Below, piece after piece: positions 1-10,741 of a stretch of 64,000 nucleotides of DNA. Source of the stretch: Sugiyamaella lignohabitans (Eukaryota; Ascomycota; Dipodascomycetes; Dipodascales; Trichomonascaceae); contig NC_031674.1 in the NCBI RefSeq assembly GCF_001640025.1, forward strand, positions 1,364,001-1,428,000. The letters run 5' to 3'. Within the stretch, counting starts at the first letter, position 1; every line of letters begins with the position of its first letter. A program made the translations under genes and the position numbers. Under the pieces are notes generated by a model. That model worked only from the letters and a program-made list of their open reading frames with translations. It made no database searches and was not told the origin of the DNA.

Positions 1-837
1 AACTCATCAACAGCAGACTCGCAGGGACCTCATGCTACACGAGTATCACATTCTCTGGGAGAAGGATCTAATTCCAATGTATCTCTGTCTTCGACCCTTC
101 GAGTTCCAACACTACCACGGCCCGCAACGCATACAGCAGGCACTCTAGGCTTAGCGCCATCTAAATCACCAAATACCTCAGGGGGCTCTTTTTTTAGTCG
201 ATTCTCGAGAAAAGCTCGTCCGGAGAGACCAGCTCCAGCACCTCCAACTACCAACCTCAAAATCACAATGCGTAAGGAGCATAAACACAGAAATTTTAAT
301 GAAGACAAGCCATGGAAACATCATATGGACGCAGTGACTCTGACCGACCGAGAGAAAAAACGGTATGAAGGAATCTGGGCTACCAACAAGGGCGTTCATT
401 TGAAATATCTTTATGAACCTGATGAAAGTGATGAAGAAGAAGATGATGACGAGGCTGAGGTTAAAAAGGAAAATTCCGATCCTGAAAGTGGAATAGATCA
501 CAGAGCTTCTTTAGATCTTGATGAACGGAATCCAGCAGAGGATATCCATGGAATAATGGTTCGTGATATTTGGCGGAGAAGTCGATTGCCAGATTCACTT
601 TTAGAACAAATCTGGGATCTAGTTGATAGACACCATGATGGTACACTAGATAGAGAAGGATTCCTTGTTGGAATGTGGCTCGTCGACCAATGCTTATATG
701 GCCGCAAGCTTCCAAATACTATTAGTGACAAAATTTGGAGCTCGGTTGGTCGACTTAATGTTAAAATAAGACTGCATAAGAAAGAGATCAAGAAAGAGGA
801 TAAAAAAGAGAGAAAGAAGAAGAAAAAAGGCGAATAA
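1..837 (+). CDS. IRS4: EH-domain protein, IRS4/TAX4-like (5' partial)
   Basis: The reading frame is open from the first base of the window to the TAA at 835-837, so the gene begins upstream; the ATG at 268 is internal. The visible 278 residues start with a Ser/Pro-rich stretch that should be disordered, followed by a basic segment, an acidic patch (DESDEEEDDDE), and an EH domain over the last ~110 residues (RDIWRRSRLPDSLLEQIWDL, then DRHHDGTLDREGF as the EF-hand-like loop and LVDQCLYGRKLP). The tail is almost all Lys/Glu. A single C-terminal EH domain ending in LYGRKLP is the arrangement of yeast Irs4 and Tax4, which regulate phosphatidylinositol 4,5-bisphosphate levels through Inp51 and act in cell-wall integrity and autophagy. 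Family assignment is strong; which paralogue it is cannot be told. No repeat-family copy follows the stop. Confidence 0.85.
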   Translation, partial: NSSTADSQGPHATRVSHSLGEGSNSNVSLSSTLRVPTLPRPATHTAGTLGLAPSKSPNTSGGSFFSRFSRKARPERPAPAPPTTNLKITMRKEHKHRNFNEDKPWKHHMDAVTLTDREKKRYEGIWATNKGVHLKYLYEPDESDEEEDDDEAEVKKENSDPESGIDHRASLDLDERNPAEDIHGIMVRDIWRRSRLPDSLLEQIWDLVDRHHDGTLDREGFLVGMWLVDQCLYGRKLPNTISDKIWSSVGRLNVKIRLHKKEIKKEDKKERKKKKKGE

Positions 838-1043
838 TACCTATCCCTTCAATTCTATGTATTTATTTTTATATTTATTAATATTTTTTTTTTTTTTGAT
901 TTATCTAGTCTGATTATCCATCTGCAACATTTAATATCTAGATAAGATAAGCAATCGCCAATCAAGTCATGTGATTTTGTCGCATGAAACAAACTAGTCT
1001 TATCAATGGGGCCCCAAATATTTAGTTTTAAACGGAAACCGAA

Positions 1044-3044
1044 ATGAATGCCAATGAAGTGACAAAGGCAGGAATGGCAGGTGAAGGAGATGTCGCGAAC
1101 AGTGTCACTTCTGACTCACCAACGAGTCCAGTTTCTAATGGTTCCCGTCCAAGCAAGAGGGCCAATGCACGTAAAAGCAAAAAAGCAGCCCGAGCATCTC
1201 GCGCCTGTAGTTCGTGTCGAAAGCAAAAGACGAGATGTTTTCCAGCTCCAAACAGTTTGGCTTGCTTGAGATGTCAAACTTTAGCACTGGATTGTAGTTT
1301 TGTGGAAGATTCAGATGAAGTTGCTGTAGGACTCAATAACTGGGAAAATGGCAGTGGCGGCGGTTCAGTGTTCACCAGTAGATTAGACAACGTGGAACAC
1401 AATGTTGCCAAAATTTTAAGATTATTAGAAGGAAGAGGAGATGACACAGATTCAGCAATTGAACGGAGAAGGAAACGGAGACGTGCTGATGGTAGGATAT
1501 TGGGTCAATTTCAGCCTGCACATTATATTAAATCACGACCTCGTCGCATGAGCAGCTCACTACTAAATACGCCAGAAGGAATTGCTTCAGCTTCGGATGT
1601 TAATACCTATGATGAAGATGAGCGAGACGAACTACCAATTGCTGTTGAAGACAGACTTAAAGGAGCGGCATTTGGTCGGTCGTCTTTATCATTCAATGCG
1701 TCGCCGTTCAATATTTTCGGGTCGCTTTGTTCAAGCGCTTACTTGCCCCCTCAAATTATGCGTCTGTATGAACCTCAGATGGTAGTTCATGACCAGAATA
1801 TCATTACTCTAGGTATTGTCACTGAACAAGAAGCGAGTGATCTACTGAACCATTTCAGAGAAAATTACAATCGATGGGTTTCATTTCCTGAGGATATCCC
1901 AATTGAACAGTTACTGGACAGAATTCTAAAAAGATGCACATTTTTACTAACAGTATGTTGCTGTGTTTCTGTCAGATATTACAACAAAAGCCTACGAGTG
2001 AGGGCATTTGACGATTTGCTACAACGGTTAATGACCGAATTGACCCAGTCACTTGTAGTAGTACCGCAGACAATTGAATTTATGCAGGCACTGTGCGTCC
2101 TAGCGATATATGCTTCATCTCTCAGTAAAGGAGAAGTTGTTTTCGACGCTTGGTTTTACAGTGGAATAGCTCTACAGCATTTCATTACCAAAGATGTTTT
2201 AGGACTCGTCATGTCATTTGATGGTGTAGGACCGGCGACCGAGCTCGACGAAATCACGGCTTATAGAGTGTGGAACCATCTATGTCTTGCACACCTTGTG
2301 AATTGTGTACAATCAGGACGAATGTGTATTCTTGACGAAATACGACTGAACATGTGTAGACGAACTCTTGATCTCAGTTCGGCAACTAATTTTGACGGTA
2401 GAATGATTGCCGAAATAACTCTTCAAACAATAGTCTATAAGTTCATTACCAGTGATTTGACGTTAGAGTCGATTGAATACGAGTTGCAAGACTGGATGGA
2501 AGAATGGAAATATTTATTTGAGCAGCCAACTGTACAATTTGTAGAAGCTGGTTTTCACTATGGCTATTTTATGGTACTCTACTACTGGAATTATATTCAG
2601 AGTGTAGTCCTAGGTGAGAATGGCAAAGCACTGCAGGGCCAGGGAGCGCCTATTCTAGGAGTGGGAAATGAACTACTGTGTTACCAAACCATTGCATCAT
2701 GTAGCGACGATATTATTAAAGTGATGATGGAGCATTTGGGAAATGTCGTTCAAAGTCTATTGTCATTTGATGATGACGACTACTTCTCATATCTAAGTGA
2801 CCAAATTCTCTTCTGTGGATCTTTTAGTGCGCTAATGATTGTGAAAATCATTGCGGTGTTGAAAACTAGCAACCGTGACAAGATTCTTAGCAAGACTCTG
2901 ACAAAGTCGAGTCTTAAGAGTGTCTTGAATCTTGCCAAGCGATTTTCAAAGGTAGCTGTATTTCCAGACGATTTACCTGGAAATTACGGAAGCGCATTAT
3001 CTACTTCTCTTGCATTATTAGAAGTCACTGGGTTGGAAAGCTGA
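1044..3044 (+). CDS. Zn2Cys6 fungal transcription factor
   Basis: A 666-residue protein with a binuclear zinc cluster near the N-terminus: Cys55, 58, 65, 74, 77 and 84 in the spacing C-x2-C-x6-C-x8-C-x2-C-x6-C, flanked by basic residues (KRANARKSKKAARASR before it). A second basic patch (ERRRKRRRADGR, about residues 137-148) may be a nuclear localisation signal. The rest, roughly residues 230-660, is a mostly helical region typical of the fungal-specific middle-homology part of these regulators. Proteins of this class bind CGG-type DNA sites, usually as dimers, and control metabolic or stress genes. I cannot name the orthologue. The ATG at 1044 is the first in frame and lies 207 bases after the previous gene. 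It converges on the PHD-finger gene, with only about 50 bases between the two stop codons. Confidence 0.9.
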   Translation: MNANEVTKAGMAGEGDVANSVTSDSPTSPVSNGSRPSKRANARKSKKAARASRACSSCRKQKTRCFPAPNSLACLRCQTLALDCSFVEDSDEVAVGLNNWENGSGGGSVFTSRLDNVEHNVAKILRLLEGRGDDTDSAIERRRKRRRADGRILGQFQPAHYIKSRPRRMSSSLLNTPEGIASASDVNTYDEDERDELPIAVEDRLKGAAFGRSSLSFNASPFNIFGSLCSSAYLPPQIMRLYEPQMVVHDQNIITLGIVTEQEASDLLNHFRENYNRWVSFPEDIPIEQLLDRILKRCTFLLTVCCCVSVRYYNKSLRVRAFDDLLQRLMTELTQSLVVVPQTIEFMQALCVLAIYASSLSKGEVVFDAWFYSGIALQHFITKDVLGLVMSFDGVGPATELDEITAYRVWNHLCLAHLVNCVQSGRMCILDEIRLNMCRRTLDLSSATNFDGRMIAEITLQTIVYKFITSDLTLESIEYELQDWMEEWKYLFEQPTVQFVEAGFHYGYFMVLYYWNYIQSVVLGENGKALQGQGAPILGVGNELLCYQTIASCSDDIIKVMMEHLGNVVQSLLSFDDDDYFSYLSDQILFCGSFSALMIVKIIAVLKTSNRDKILSKTLTKSSLKSVLNLAKRFSKVAVFPDDLPGNYGSALSTSLALLEVTGLES

Positions 3045-3095
3045 AGGGCTTCTTCAACCAGTCCAACATCTCATTATTCTTAGTGGTATTAATGA

Positions 3096-4173
3096 TCATA
3101 TCACCTTTAGATAAACCTTGTGACTGAATACCTCGTCATTATCGTCAATACAATAATAATGATCTTCTTCTGTCAGAGGAGGTATTCTCACTGGAATCTC
3201 GCTGAACATTGCCTCGTCATCGGCAGCCAGGTACTGTGTCAAAGATAGCTCAGATGGAGGTTGCTAGTTTGTTAGTTGCTATTCCGTACCCTTGAAAAGA
3301 GTCCAAGCTGAGTAACTTACATAGTTGGGATTGACAAAATAAAGAGTTCCTCTCTTTATAATACGTCCTCTTCTCAATGCTCTTTGGAGAGCCCGGGTAG
3401 CGGACTGAATGAATGAAGAGTCTACAGTGTCTGGTGATTGGGTATCTTTCGCTATCCACGACCATATTTCACCAAGTTCAACACCTTTACCTTCTGACTT
3501 GGCAGCTAATGCATCGACTAACAGTTCTTCGTAGTCCACCTTGCCATTTTTCGCCGAGCTTGGGAATTGTCGCTTGCTATTTTCCAGTTGCATTTTGAGA
3601 ACTATCGAGTGCGCATGTGCTGAGTACAGTGGTAAATTGGGATCCAAAGTTTCTGCATAGCGTATTAAATCTATCAGTTGTGCCTTGGAAAGCGATGATA
3701 AATAAGTTTGTTTCTAAATAATCTGTTAATTTCTGAACATATCCATAGTTGGAACCTTACACACAGCATCCATAGCTCCTGCTCGGCATGAGATGGTGGC
3801 TAAGTATCAACAGCCAAATAACTTGGGCTCATGCCAGTAGAGATAAGAGAAACTTACAACTTCGAGGGATAAACCTTCTCCTGATAGTCCTGTTTCCAGA
3901 GGAAGCTCTCTTCGTTTAGGCTGGCATTCTTTGCAAAACCACTGAGCATCTGGAACCTCGACTACAATCCGGTCTATTGGCGGGATGTGACATAACTGGT
4001 GATAAGGAGTATTGCAGTCGTCACAAAAAACTATCTGATTCGATTTCGGACTATTGCCCCTTTGGCATATTTTGCAGACATAGCCATCGGCCCGTCTATT
4101 TCCTCCCGTATCTAAATAGTCAGTATGGACATTTCAACTCTCTTGTCTTACTTATTAACTTACTTTCAAACAT
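3096..4173 (-). CDS. PHD-finger protein, five exons
   Basis: I assembled this gene from splice signals: exons 4173-4164, 4111-3858, 3799-3761, 3713-3321 and 3263-3096, all phases matching, giving 287 residues. Introns are 47-58 bases, start GTAAG and end TTAG or CTAG; the last has CTAAC close to its 3' end. Exon 1 is only 10 bases (ATG TTT GAA A). A complete PHD finger lies at Cys16, Cys19, Cys33, Cys36, His41, Cys44, Cys63 and Cys66 (C4HC3). A helical linker follows (SLSKAQLIDLIRYAETLDP), then a basic region (about residues 185-232, RALQRALRRGRIIKRG) that resembles a winged helix. PHD fingers usually read the histone H3 tail, so a chromatin role is likely but inferred. The orthologue is not recognised. 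The longest single reading frame (3279-3647) is only exon 4 read into the last intron. Confidence 0.8.
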
Positions 4174-4747
4174 GCTTTATCAATTATGCCTGACATTTTC
4201 TCCACAAATTGTTATCAAAGCCAGGAAGCATGATAACGATGCTTATATCCGGATACTATATCATTATATAAGACGCATCCAGAACCAACCCTATGGCTCT
4301 AATCTGCAATAATGGGTCAAGCTCTTGCTTTCTAGGAATAGCTGAAACAACGTCTTTGGGCAATGGTTCAACTTCTGAAGTGTAGTGAGATGAGATGTCG
4401 GATCCTAGAACCGGATCTTAGGGCAGGATTCCATTCACTAACACGACCAAGGGTCCTATCAAAATTGATAGCGGTTAGGGCTCTGCGATCTAATTTCTTG
4501 GGGGCTAGAAAGGTGTTTCCATAGCAAAACTTCTGTCTCGATACTTTCTTGCCAAGTAGTGTAATGTCTTTGGAAGCAACAGTCCAAGTGCTGAGCGTGT
4601 GATAGACGCGTTTATCGCGTCTTCCCCTGCTCCTGCTCGATGTAATCAAGTGCGGCTCTCATCGCCCCATATTCGAGGCAATCCATTCTCATGAATCGAA
4701 GATGCAACTTTAGATGAATTGAAGCTCAAGAGGACTTCTCTATTTAG

Positions 4748-4785
4748 TTTGTTTGCCCGTCGTTTGCCCGTCGTTTGCCCGTCTC
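4748..4785. repeat. Short tandem repeat, 11-base unit x3
   Basis: The unit GTTTGCCCGTC occurs three times in a row, with flanking partial matches. It is non-coding. Confidence 0.75.
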
Positions 4786-6746
4786 TGCCTAGTTAGGCAA
4801 ATGTTAATTTGTCGAGCCTGTCAAACTCTAAAGATTATTCCTAACCGCGTTGGATTCTACCCAGTCCCAATTCGTAGCGGTACCTGCAGATGGAATGTGA
4901 CGACCCCAAATCCGTAAATATATAGCGTGTACAGCCTTAACGAGCGAACTAGCCATATGTGTCGTTTGACCTCGACGAAGTCAACCATCAATATCTGGCT
5001 CTCCAAACATTATACTTAGAAGTATTGTAATATTATTATTATGCACTGTATGGTGTACTGAAATATATTTGCAAGCATTCATTACTCAGCTCTAAGGTTA
5101 TTGATGTTTTGATGTTTAGATGTTATTGGTCTAGTAATTAGGTTTTGTCACAGCCTCTGGTGATGTAGGCGTATACTCGTTTCATATTTAGATGCATATA
5201 CGTCATACGAAGTAATGAAAACAAACACGACAGCACTTGAAACTGACGACCTAACTGGCCTAGCAAATTAAACAGCAGTCAATTCTCCCAAGCATTTGTG
5301 CTGAAAGCAATTGCTTTGTCTGTTGTCTGTTTGCATCGCTCTAGTTACTGTCAACCAGAAACCCATCCGACTGACACTGACGGAGGTACTTTAGCCGAGC
5401 GGTATACAGGCTCTTACGCAGTAATTTAAGGAGTGCTTGATAATTGGCAATATGGGGAAATGATAGGGAGTAAATGCAGTAAACGTGACGAGGATCTTAC
5501 CAGGTTCCTGCCCGGGCACCTCTCAGGTTGGTTCCTGTCAGGTCTCCTTCCAAGTTTCTTGCCAGCGCCTGTTTCTGCTTTCATAGTGATCTATTATTAC
5601 CCCTAATAGATCTATTTGCAGTAAATTCGATTGACTGCACAATATAGTCAATTGGCAAGTTGTTCAGACTGCAATAGAGTTTCATAATCCCTAACAATAA
5701 CAAAATGACATAATAATGTCGCCGCAGACACTTTTCGCAGCCTGTATTGATGTTTCATTATGGCGCCAGGTAGTAAGTATCCATACAATTTCGTTGCCAG
5801 CTTATTCAAAAGCATGCCAGGCCACCGGAGCCGTCGATTGCCAATGCATGTTAGTTTCAATTTAACACCGGATAGTGGTGATCATACATGCAAACAACGC
5901 GATCTTGCAGATGCATGCTTCTATAAATGGAATTTGGCAGAGAATGATTTCGAGAACGAAGGGGTAAGAGTGAAAGCAGGGGTAAACAACATGCAATAAA
6001 CAGTAGAAACCGTTGCGAAGAATCCGAACTTCAAAATCGATCATCTAAATAAGAGAGCTCCAGACCGGCACTGCAGGCAGATTACTGCGAAGTTTTGTCC
6101 TGGCTACAGAAGACCGGTATAGGATTGCCGATGGGTCAAAATACATAATACCACGCGCCCGTTACTGTGGCCCCGCTGCTCCCTATAGAGTGGGGTAATT
6201 TTCAGTAAATACAGGAATAGGGGGGAGGGAGATGTTGGATTTAATTGCCCGATTGAAATAATAATACGGTCAACCTATTACAATGCTTGCCAAAAACGTG
6301 TTTTGTTTATACTTGGCACAAGATGTTTATATCGGCAGAAACATAACAGAAAGTACTACGGCGGCGAAAGCTTAACGCCTCTTTCGAAAAAATAAAAACC
6401 TTCCTTAAAGCAGATATGGATTTAGACTTAGTAGTTTATGAGCAACGGCATTAGTTAGTTGAACGAAACCATGTTACTATATTCCGCTCCATTGGCTAAT
6501 ATTATAGTTCAGGTGATGCCGAATCCAAAATAAATGACAGATACAAATCTACCCGACTATCGACAATGCATATGCATATAAATATGCGCAGCAGGCGCTG
6601 ATAATAGTCGCATGCTTCCCATCAAATATGAAGGTATGCAAGATGTGAACCCCTTATTTTCTCTGGCTTGGAATTTAACACTTACAGTCTGGGAAGTCTG
6701 GTTCTGGCGGATAATTATGAAGTTTAATAGTCGATCTTCCCACTAG

Positions 6747-6753
6747 TATAAAA
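6747..6753 (+). promoter_or_regulatory. TATA box
   Basis: TATAAAA lies about 130 bases before the start codon of the cell-wall gene at 6882 and is followed by a pyrimidine-rich leader. Confidence 0.6.
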
Positions 6754-6881
6754 TCAGACTGTTGCCCCGAGCTCAACCTTTTTTTCTCATCTCAATTAAC
6801 GTTCATTCATTTCAATTTTCGCTTTCTGTCGAAGTCCACTCTTTTATTTTCCTAGTATTTTACTACATTTCTAACTTAAAA

Positions 6882-7514
6882 ATGGTCTCTGCTCTTACTG
6901 CTCTTTCCAGCGTTGCCCTCCTTGCTGGTGCCGCTCAAGCTGGTTACAACTCCACTGTTGTCGTCACTGCTACTACTGAAGGTGCTACTGTAGTCAGCAC
7001 TGACGTTGTCACCATTACTTCTTGCACTGGTTCCAACGTTGTTTCTTGTCACTACGTTACCTCGACTCCTTCTGCTGCCGCTACTCCTGCCAGTGAGTCT
7101 TCTGCTGCTCCTGCCCCTGAGTCCTCTTCATCTGCTCCTGCTGTCGCCCCTGTCGCGTCTTCGGCCCCCGCCCCTGCTCCTGCCCCTGGGACTACTGCCG
7201 CTGCAGTTGCCTCCCCTGTTACCTCTCCTGCCGCTGCCCCTGTTCAATCTGAGGCTCCTCCTGCTACCCCCGAGGCTCCTGCTGCACCTGAATCCTCCAG
7301 CCCCGTTACCATCATCACTGTCATTGAGGGTGTTACTGTTACCGTTGTCGGTGCTAGCACTGTTGCTCCCGTTCCTCAAGCCACTGGTAACTCTACCCTT
7401 GCTCCTGCTGTTGTCCCTGAGTCTACTGAGGTCGCTCAATCTAACGGACAAGCTATCATTAAGGCCGGTCTTCCTGCCATTGCCATTGGCGCTGCTGTCG
7501 CTATGTTGATGTAA
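6882..7514 (+). CDS. GPI-anchored cell-wall protein, Ala/Pro/Ser-rich
   Basis: A 210-residue secreted protein. The start is set at ATG 6882 because the sequence from there is a clean signal peptide (MVSALTALSSVALLAGAAQA) and the leader upstream is a CT-rich untranslated region. The mature N-terminus (GYNSTVVVTATTEGATVVST) is Thr/Val-rich with an N-glycosylation sequon and a Cys pair (TSCTGSNVVSC). The middle is a long Ala-Pro-Ser tract suited to O-mannosylation. The C-terminus (SNGQAIIKAGLPAIAIGAAVAMLM, cut at the SNG region) is a typical GPI-attachment signal with a hydrophobic tail. The architecture matches small structural wall proteins of yeasts. Codon choice is strongly biased (GCT, GTC, ACT), as in abundant proteins. 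It is the first of five secreted-protein genes in a row on this strand. Confidence 0.85.
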   Translation: MVSALTALSSVALLAGAAQAGYNSTVVVTATTEGATVVSTDVVTITSCTGSNVVSCHYVTSTPSAAATPASESSAAPAPESSSSAPAVAPVASSAPAPAPAPGTTAAAVASPVTSPAAAPVQSEAPPATPEAPAAPESSSPVTIITVIEGVTVTVVGASTVAPVPQATGNSTLAPAVVPESTEVAQSNGQAIIKAGLPAIAIGAAVAMLM

Positions 7515-8347
7515 GGTGTTTTTCCTTGCGTTGCAAGTTTTACGAGCTATTTAATGACACTTTCTACTGTATGAAAATTTAATTTTGTTTTATTTTTAGT
7601 TTATTATATTTTATTTTATTTCGTTTGACCACTACTTCTAGACCTCTTCTCCCAAATGAATTTGATGCGTGCACCTCCACAGTGTTTTCTGCGTTGAAAG
7701 CAGTAGTCAGGTGAACGATAACCTCTGGCAACTCTTACAGCGAGTTTAATGGACTCAGACGATTACATTTCGTTTACTAAAGCTGCCACCAAGTGATGTC
7801 GGATAAAAATCTCCGAGACATGGACAAGGTTAACGCACAGAATAAAGCAATCTTGCTATATACCCACCCAGCTTTGTATTTAGCGCAAGCGAATCCCATC
7901 TGAAGGTAAATCCTTTGACTGCCTCATTTTCTGTAGGAAACAGACTGTCAGTCAAAGAATCGGAATTTGATCTTTATTTGGATTGATTCTTAGCGTTTGC
8001 CGGGTCGTGGGTGTCTGCACAGAATATTTTAACAGCCACTTGGCGAATCCTCGCCTTTGTTGGTATCAGGCGCTACTGAAACACTACTAAAGTTTATTGA
8101 GACGAAGACAAACATTGATCGCCTTTGATATTCGTTGAAACCAAGCCAAACTATACACAATTATCAAGGTTTCTAAAAGAGGCATCTCAGAAAATTAGTT
8201 TGGCCTCAGGCCAGTTCACTCAGTACCCGCGCCTGAGTTATAAATAGCCTATCTTGGTCTAACAATGTCTGTCCAACTATATATACTGGATATCCAAGCC
8301 TGGTAATCTTTTTCTGTATTCGCTCGTTGTTATTACTAATTACCAAG
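7515..8347. other. Intergenic, promoter of the next wall gene
   Basis: About 830 bases. An AT-rich 3' region comes first; a TATAAATA box at about 8239 precedes the next start codon by about 110 bases. Nothing else is seen. Confidence 0.5.
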
Positions 8348-9073
8348 ATGAAGTTCTCTAATGTCGGTCTATTTGCCCTAGCTGGCCACTCAGCGATTGC
8401 TGCTTATACCCCATCAGATGCTGCGTCCTCAGGTCCCAACATTTCCACTGGAGGAGCTATTACCTCTGCATCTTCTAATATCACTCTCAGTTCAGGATCG
8501 TTTGCTTTGCTCTCTTCTACTACTGGCGGCGGCTCTGGTGCTATGACAACTTTCTACAGCACCATCATTAACACTGCCCCTCCAGTGCAAACTACCCTCA
8601 CTCAAACAGTCACAGAGTGTTGCGATAATGTCTGTTCAACACACACAATAACTCCTACTGTTGTCGCTCCTATGGTCACTACGAAGACCTGTGACAAATG
8701 CAGTCCCGTTGTGAGCGCTTGCAATGATTGTTCTTTGCATCACTTTACTTCAACATTCACCTCGGTTTCATCAACTAAAACTTACACAGTCTACTCTGAC
8801 TGTGCCACATATCTCCCTTCAGGCCAGTCGACCATCGCTCCTGCTTCGGCCAATCCCACTGAAGCTCATGGCTCTGCAACAGGCGGTGCTGAGAGTGGAT
8901 CTGAGAGTGCCAGTTCTGTCGCCTCGGGTTCCAGCGCTAGTGGATCTGCTCCTGCTGCCGAGTGTAGTGGTGACAGCTGTAAGAGCACCAGTGGACCTGC
9001 TCAGGGTGGCGCTGCTAAAGCTACCGGAGGAGTTCTGGCCGTAGTTTTTGCATTTGCTCTCGTTATCTTGTAA
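8348..9073 (+). CDS. GPI-anchored cell-wall protein with Cys-rich middle
   Basis: A 241-residue secreted protein. The ATG at 8348 (MKFSNVGLFALAGHSAIAAY) gives a standard signal peptide; an in-frame ATG seven codons upstream is possible but less likely. Residues from about 20 to 70 are Ser/Thr-rich with N-glycosylation sequons. They are followed by a Thr/Val/Cys segment with paired cysteines (ECCDNVCSTHT, KTCDKCSPVVSACNDC) and a YSDC motif. This combination of Thr-rich sequence and spaced cysteines is common in yeast flocculin-like and wall proteins. The C-terminal part is Ser/Ala/Gly-rich and ends in a GPI signal (GPAQGGAAKATGG, then AVVFAFALVIL). The specific family is not recognised. It shares orientation and general architecture with its neighbours. 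Confidence 0.8.
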   Translation: MKFSNVGLFALAGHSAIAAYTPSDAASSGPNISTGGAITSASSNITLSSGSFALLSSTTGGGSGAMTTFYSTIINTAPPVQTTLTQTVTECCDNVCSTHTITPTVVAPMVTTKTCDKCSPVVSACNDCSLHHFTSTFTSVSSTKTYTVYSDCATYLPSGQSTIAPASANPTEAHGSATGGAESGSESASSVASGSSASGSAPAAECSGDSCKSTSGPAQGGAAKATGGVLAVVFAFALVIL

Positions 9074-10741
9074 GCAGCTTGTAAGATGGTAGCCAATATC
9101 AACCAATTTTCTTCTAGTTCCCAACTTTTAACCCATATTTTACTTCGACACATTATTTCCTTACTGTAAATTTCTTATATTTAATTTATATTATTTGTAC
9201 TTGATTGATTGATTGATTGATATTCATTTATTGTCTTATGTAGGCTTAAACCAGCGACACTATTACATTTTAACTATCATATTCATTAATATTATCATTT
9301 GTTTGTTGTTGAATTGAATGAATTATCCCGAGAACTCGCACTTTGGGTGTTGGTAAACGTCTGAGGTTCAGTAAAGACCAGCACCAGATAATTACTCTTT
9401 AACTCAACCGTGCATTGTCTTTGATCTGCAGCCAGGCTGATAGATATTGCGTGACATGTTTAATTCCTTTTTTAGTTCCAAATACCATATGGTCATTGAA
9501 GCTAGGTAGTTTGTCACGTAGGTCTTTTCGTGCATTTGTACTTGATTATAAAAGACCCTGAAACGCAAAATCTAACTTTAGCCGGTGATGCAGGTCTACC
9601 CCTGGATTATCCGTTTTTGTCACAAACGGCTTGCACATACGTATATTCGATAGTCATTTAGCTTACATAAACCGGAGGCACATTGAGTCCAGTTTAGCAG
9701 CCTACAGGTTAAATAGCATCGTTTCACTAAGCTATTACTTATATAAATTGTTTGAAACTCAGATTAATAGGGCTCGTTTTCTTTAAGTCGTTGATTTTTA
9801 TTGTCTTTTTTTTGTTTTCTACAGTAGTTTGTTAAACTCCACCACAGATCCCCCAAGTCTCACTATTTGACGTACCGCCCTGCAGACAATTTAACCTCGA
9901 AGATACTGTGTCAAAATGTGTATTACAAATTGCGATACACCATTGGCCAGAATTATCTTCCCAAATGTGATTATTTTGATCCCTTTTTAGACGAGACGTT
10001 GGATGAATCGCCTAAATTAACGTTGCATCTTGCATATGCCGCAAAACATATCTGCTTGGGCCCACTAAACACAAAACATGGCAATATCCCGAACGTCCTG
10101 CAGGAATAATATAGAAGACAAAAAAAAGCCAGCCAAATGAAACAAACCATTATACCTTAGCACTTTGTTTACATTGTCATTCATTATACTCTTGAGTTTC
10201 GATCCAAAGTTTCAAGAGATTACGTTTGGACATCGCCCAGAAATGTAAATGAAATGTAATCTAAGCGAGTACGGTAATAACTTTATAGGAAATGAACAAG
10301 ATTGCGAGATATTACAGAATCTGAATGTAGACTTATAATGCAATTTAACTATTGCCGTTTTGATTTTGGACTTGGAAGAACCTAAACTAGTTTAATTAAG
10401 AACAGAGCGAAACAAAAGGATTTTCAACTATCTTTACGTTTCAGAACAGGTGGGAAGGGCTATGTCAAGAAGATTGATAGATCATAACTCTCAATTTAAA
10501 ATTAAATATTTTTTTCTCTGTAAACTATCAAATTAAACGGTCCTCGGAAGCTACATTGGAGAAATACGATATGACACACTAAAGAAAAAGATTTACAATT
10601 TAACTGAAATTAAGGCACGTAGCCTTTACAATAACAGAAAAGAAATCTGAAAACTATATATAAGGTATCGGAAGAATCCAGTCATTCCTCTCAGACTCCA
10701 TTCTTTAGATATCCATCAAAGTCTCTTATCGCTCCTTAAAA
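9074..10741. other. Intergenic, AT-rich
   Basis: About 1.7 kb. A (TTGA)n run of about five units lies near 9201-9222. An 80-codon frame at 9867-10109 shows no motif or gene-like composition. A TATATATAAG box at about 10655-10664 is about 80 bases before the next start codon. Confidence 0.5.
10655..10664 (+). promoter_or_regulatory. TATA box
   Basis: TATATATAAG lies about 80 bases before the start codon at 10742 and is followed by a CT-rich leader, which fits a strong yeast promoter. Confidence 0.6.

Larger units (their letters stand above)
4174..6881. other. Gene-poor AT-rich intergenic region
   Basis: About 2.7 kb without a convincing gene. A 93-codon frame on the minus strand at 4368-4649 has no recognisable motif. 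Three tandem copies of an 11-base unit (GTTTGCCCGTC) lie near 4748-4785. Bases 5390-5420 resemble the 5' end of a Ser/Leu tRNA (TAGCCGAGCGGTA) but no T-arm or acceptor partner follows. A TATA box (TATAAAA) at about 6747-6753 serves the next gene. Confidence 0.5.

Noticed and set aside
3977..4312. 111-codon plus-strand frame
   Set aside because: Runs opposite to the PHD-finger exons and introns, which have zinc-ligand spacing and matching splice phases.
4368..4649. 93-codon minus-strand frame
   Set aside because: Considered as a retroelement remnant or gene, but no motif and no neighbouring element parts were found.
5380..5470. tRNA-like start (TAGCCGAGCGGTA)
   Set aside because: No T-arm consensus or acceptor-stem complement follows within tRNA distance.
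7006..7509. 167-codon Leu/Pro-rich frame
   Set aside because: Off-frame reading of the Ala/Pro-rich wall protein gene.
9867..10109. 80-codon frame in the AT-rich intergenic region
   Set aside because: No motif, no promoter and no biased codons; probably chance.
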